Positions 62,752 through 64,000 of a stretch of DNA of 64,000 nt are shown one piece after another. Every line of letters starts with the position of its first letter. The stretch's first letter is position 1. The stretch is from Roseiarcus sp963770275 (lineage in GTDB: Bacteria > Pseudomonadota > Alphaproteobacteria > Rhizobiales > Beijerinckiaceae), in assembly GCA_963770275.1 (NCBI GenBank), contig CAVYPD010000005.1, positions 62,001-126,000 on the forward strand, given 5' to 3'. Under the pieces are notes generated by a model. The model was not told the DNA's origin and made no database searches. It saw only the letters and a program-made list of their open reading frames with translations. Both the position numbers and the translations under genes were made by a program.

Positions 62752-64000
62752 TCATCGGACTGCTTGCTTGGCGCGCTCTTCGTCGCAGATTTTCAGGTGC
62801 TGGAGCTTCGGGAAGTCGGCAAGCTTCTCGCCGGGAACGCACATCGGCGCGCCTGCCTTTTGCAGGGAGGCGACGAGCTGGTCGGGCTCCTGCTGGCGAG
62901 AATAGGCGATGTAGAAACTCATGTACGCCTCGACCGGGACCTGGGGATATTTTTGCTTCCATTCCGCGATGGTCGCTGCGGCGTCATCGGCCGCGCCAGC
63001 CTCGATTTGCGCGGCCGCGCGGAAGACGAGAGAGGTCCAGCCTCGTGGGCCCCCAGCCATGCGTCATGACGCTTCGTCGCCTCGGCCGACTCTCGGTACC
63101 GTTTGGTAAAAAAATAGTTCTCGTAGCAAAACGCTGGATAGAATGGCGGCGGCGCGGAATTGAGACGGTAAGCCTTGTCGCATTGCGCCGCGCCTTGTTC
63201 AGGCTTGCCCAAATGGGACATGGCCCCGGCGGAAAGCGCCATGATGTCGGCCGAACTCGGATTGAGCTCCAGCGCCCGCTCCACTTCAACCGCGCCCTGC
63301 GCGAAGTCGCCCCACCAAACCAACTTGTCGCCGAGAGCGACGTGGCCCTCCGCATCGTAAGGATCGATCTCGATCGCCTTCCGGCTCAGCCGTTCAAACT
63401 CGTTCGCCGCCTCGTCAACGTCCCCGTTCGCAGATAAAGCGTAATTGAATATCGCCCAACCCTTTTTCACATAAGCGAAACCGAATTGGGGGTCTTTGGC
63501 GATCGCCGCGTCAAAGAACTTGATTGATTTGGCGAAACCCTCCTCGCCTCCTTTATAGAAATCGGCCATGCCGAGCGCGAAGAGGTCATAGGCCTCGAGA
63601 TCAGACGGCCCTTTGCGTCTCGCCGCCACCGCCGCGAGGCTCGTCAGCAGGCCTCGGCCCCCAAGCGTGGAGATCACGCCGTCGGAGACTTCGTTCTGCA
63701 CCGCGAAGATATCGCCGCTGGGGCGATCCCATCGGTTCGACCAAAGGCTCGCGCCCGTGTCGCCATCTTGGAGTTGCGCGCTGACGCGCAATTGATCGCC
63801 CTCGCGTTGGATCGCGCCCGTCAGGACATAACGAACGTTCAAATCCCTGGCGATCCGCCGCACGTCGGCGCCTCTGTTTCCGTAAGCCTCAGTCGTGGAA
63901 CTGCCGATGACATCGAGGTTGCGCAGGCGCGAAAAGTCGATCGAAATGTCGTTGGCGATGCCCCGAGCGAGGCGATCGGTCGCCGCGTCGCCTCCCGCGA
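62752..64000 (-). CDS. Partial TPR protein of the adenylate-cyclase/TolB-like type, one frameshift
   Basis: The gene enters from the right edge and ends at 62752. About 415 residues are visible. First comes AGGDAATDRLARGIANDISI, then VRRIARDLNVRYVLTGAIQR and SLWSNRWDRPSGDIFAVQNE. This TolB-N-like (FlgO-type) region follows cyclase or winged-helix domains in rhizobial proteins. TPR repeats follow: AYDLFALGMADFYKGGEEGF, NEFERLSRKAIEIDPYDAEG, ALELNPSSADIMALSAGAMS. At about 63046-63055 one base seems missing; the last 100 residues (RGWTSLVFRAAAQIEAGAAD) are in another frame. The N-terminal catalytic or DNA-binding domain is outside the window. Confidence 0.8.

Overview
The window is high-GC DNA of an alphaproteobacterium, most likely order Hyphomicrobiales (Rhizobiales). 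The gene families and their order point that way: a cysQ-DUF4170-DUF374-waaA-lpxK lipid A/Kdo operon, proS-lolC-lolD, ppx-rlmE, an RpoZ about 130 residues long, a tandem cold-shock-domain protein, and small DUF6496 and DUF3072 proteins. No rRNA, tRNA or CRISPR array was seen. I cannot name a genus.

Layout. 0-3.2 kb: small exported proteins and about 1.2 kb with no convincing gene. 3.2-6.5 kb: stress-type small proteins (DUF6496, DUF3072, GreA/B-like), a PIG-L deacetylase and a peptidoglycan amidase. 6.6-13.5 kb: L-serine dehydratase with decayed copies of its own 3' end, then leftward bpt, RDD, branched-chain amino-acid-type permease and CGNR regulator genes, with the matching binding protein divergent. 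13.7-15.1 kb: a heavily frameshifted DUF2235 hydrolase and a perfect CRP-type palindrome. 15.3-27.5 kb: housekeeping genes (proS, lolCD, photolyase, RNase D, cysteine desulfurase, rpoZ, cold-shock, DUF192, ppx, rlmE). 28-32.2 kb: a large secreted G8-domain/beta-helix protein that resembles animal CEMIP/TMEM2 hyaluronan-depolymerising proteins along almost its whole length. 32.3-48.6 kb: metabolic enzymes, an MFS exporter, clpS, slipin, M23 peptidase, a lone Flp pilin, a PHB depolymerase-type esterase, TerC, two LysE exporters and a sugar kinase. 48.7-56.7 kb: SGNH esterase, the lipid A operon and a large FAD/Fe-S dehydrogenase. 56.7-64 kb: amidohydrolase, an IS1182-like element, fragments of a lost sugar ABC transporter, an alpha/beta hydrolase-adenylate cyclase fusion and part of a TPR protein.

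At least 16 genes that otherwise look conserved are each broken by single-base frame changes, nearly all of them insertions. They include proS and lolD, which a living cell cannot spare. The simplest reading is residual indel error in the assembly, so I annotate these as continuous genes and give the break points. Genuine decay is best supported for the sugar-ABC remnants, the DUF2306 fragment and the sdaA 3'-end copies, and is likely for DUF2235.

The most interesting content is the CEMIP-like protein. Next come the cAMP-related items (hydrolase-cyclase fusion, cyclase-associated TPR protein, CRP-consensus site) and the sdaA 3'-end duplications.
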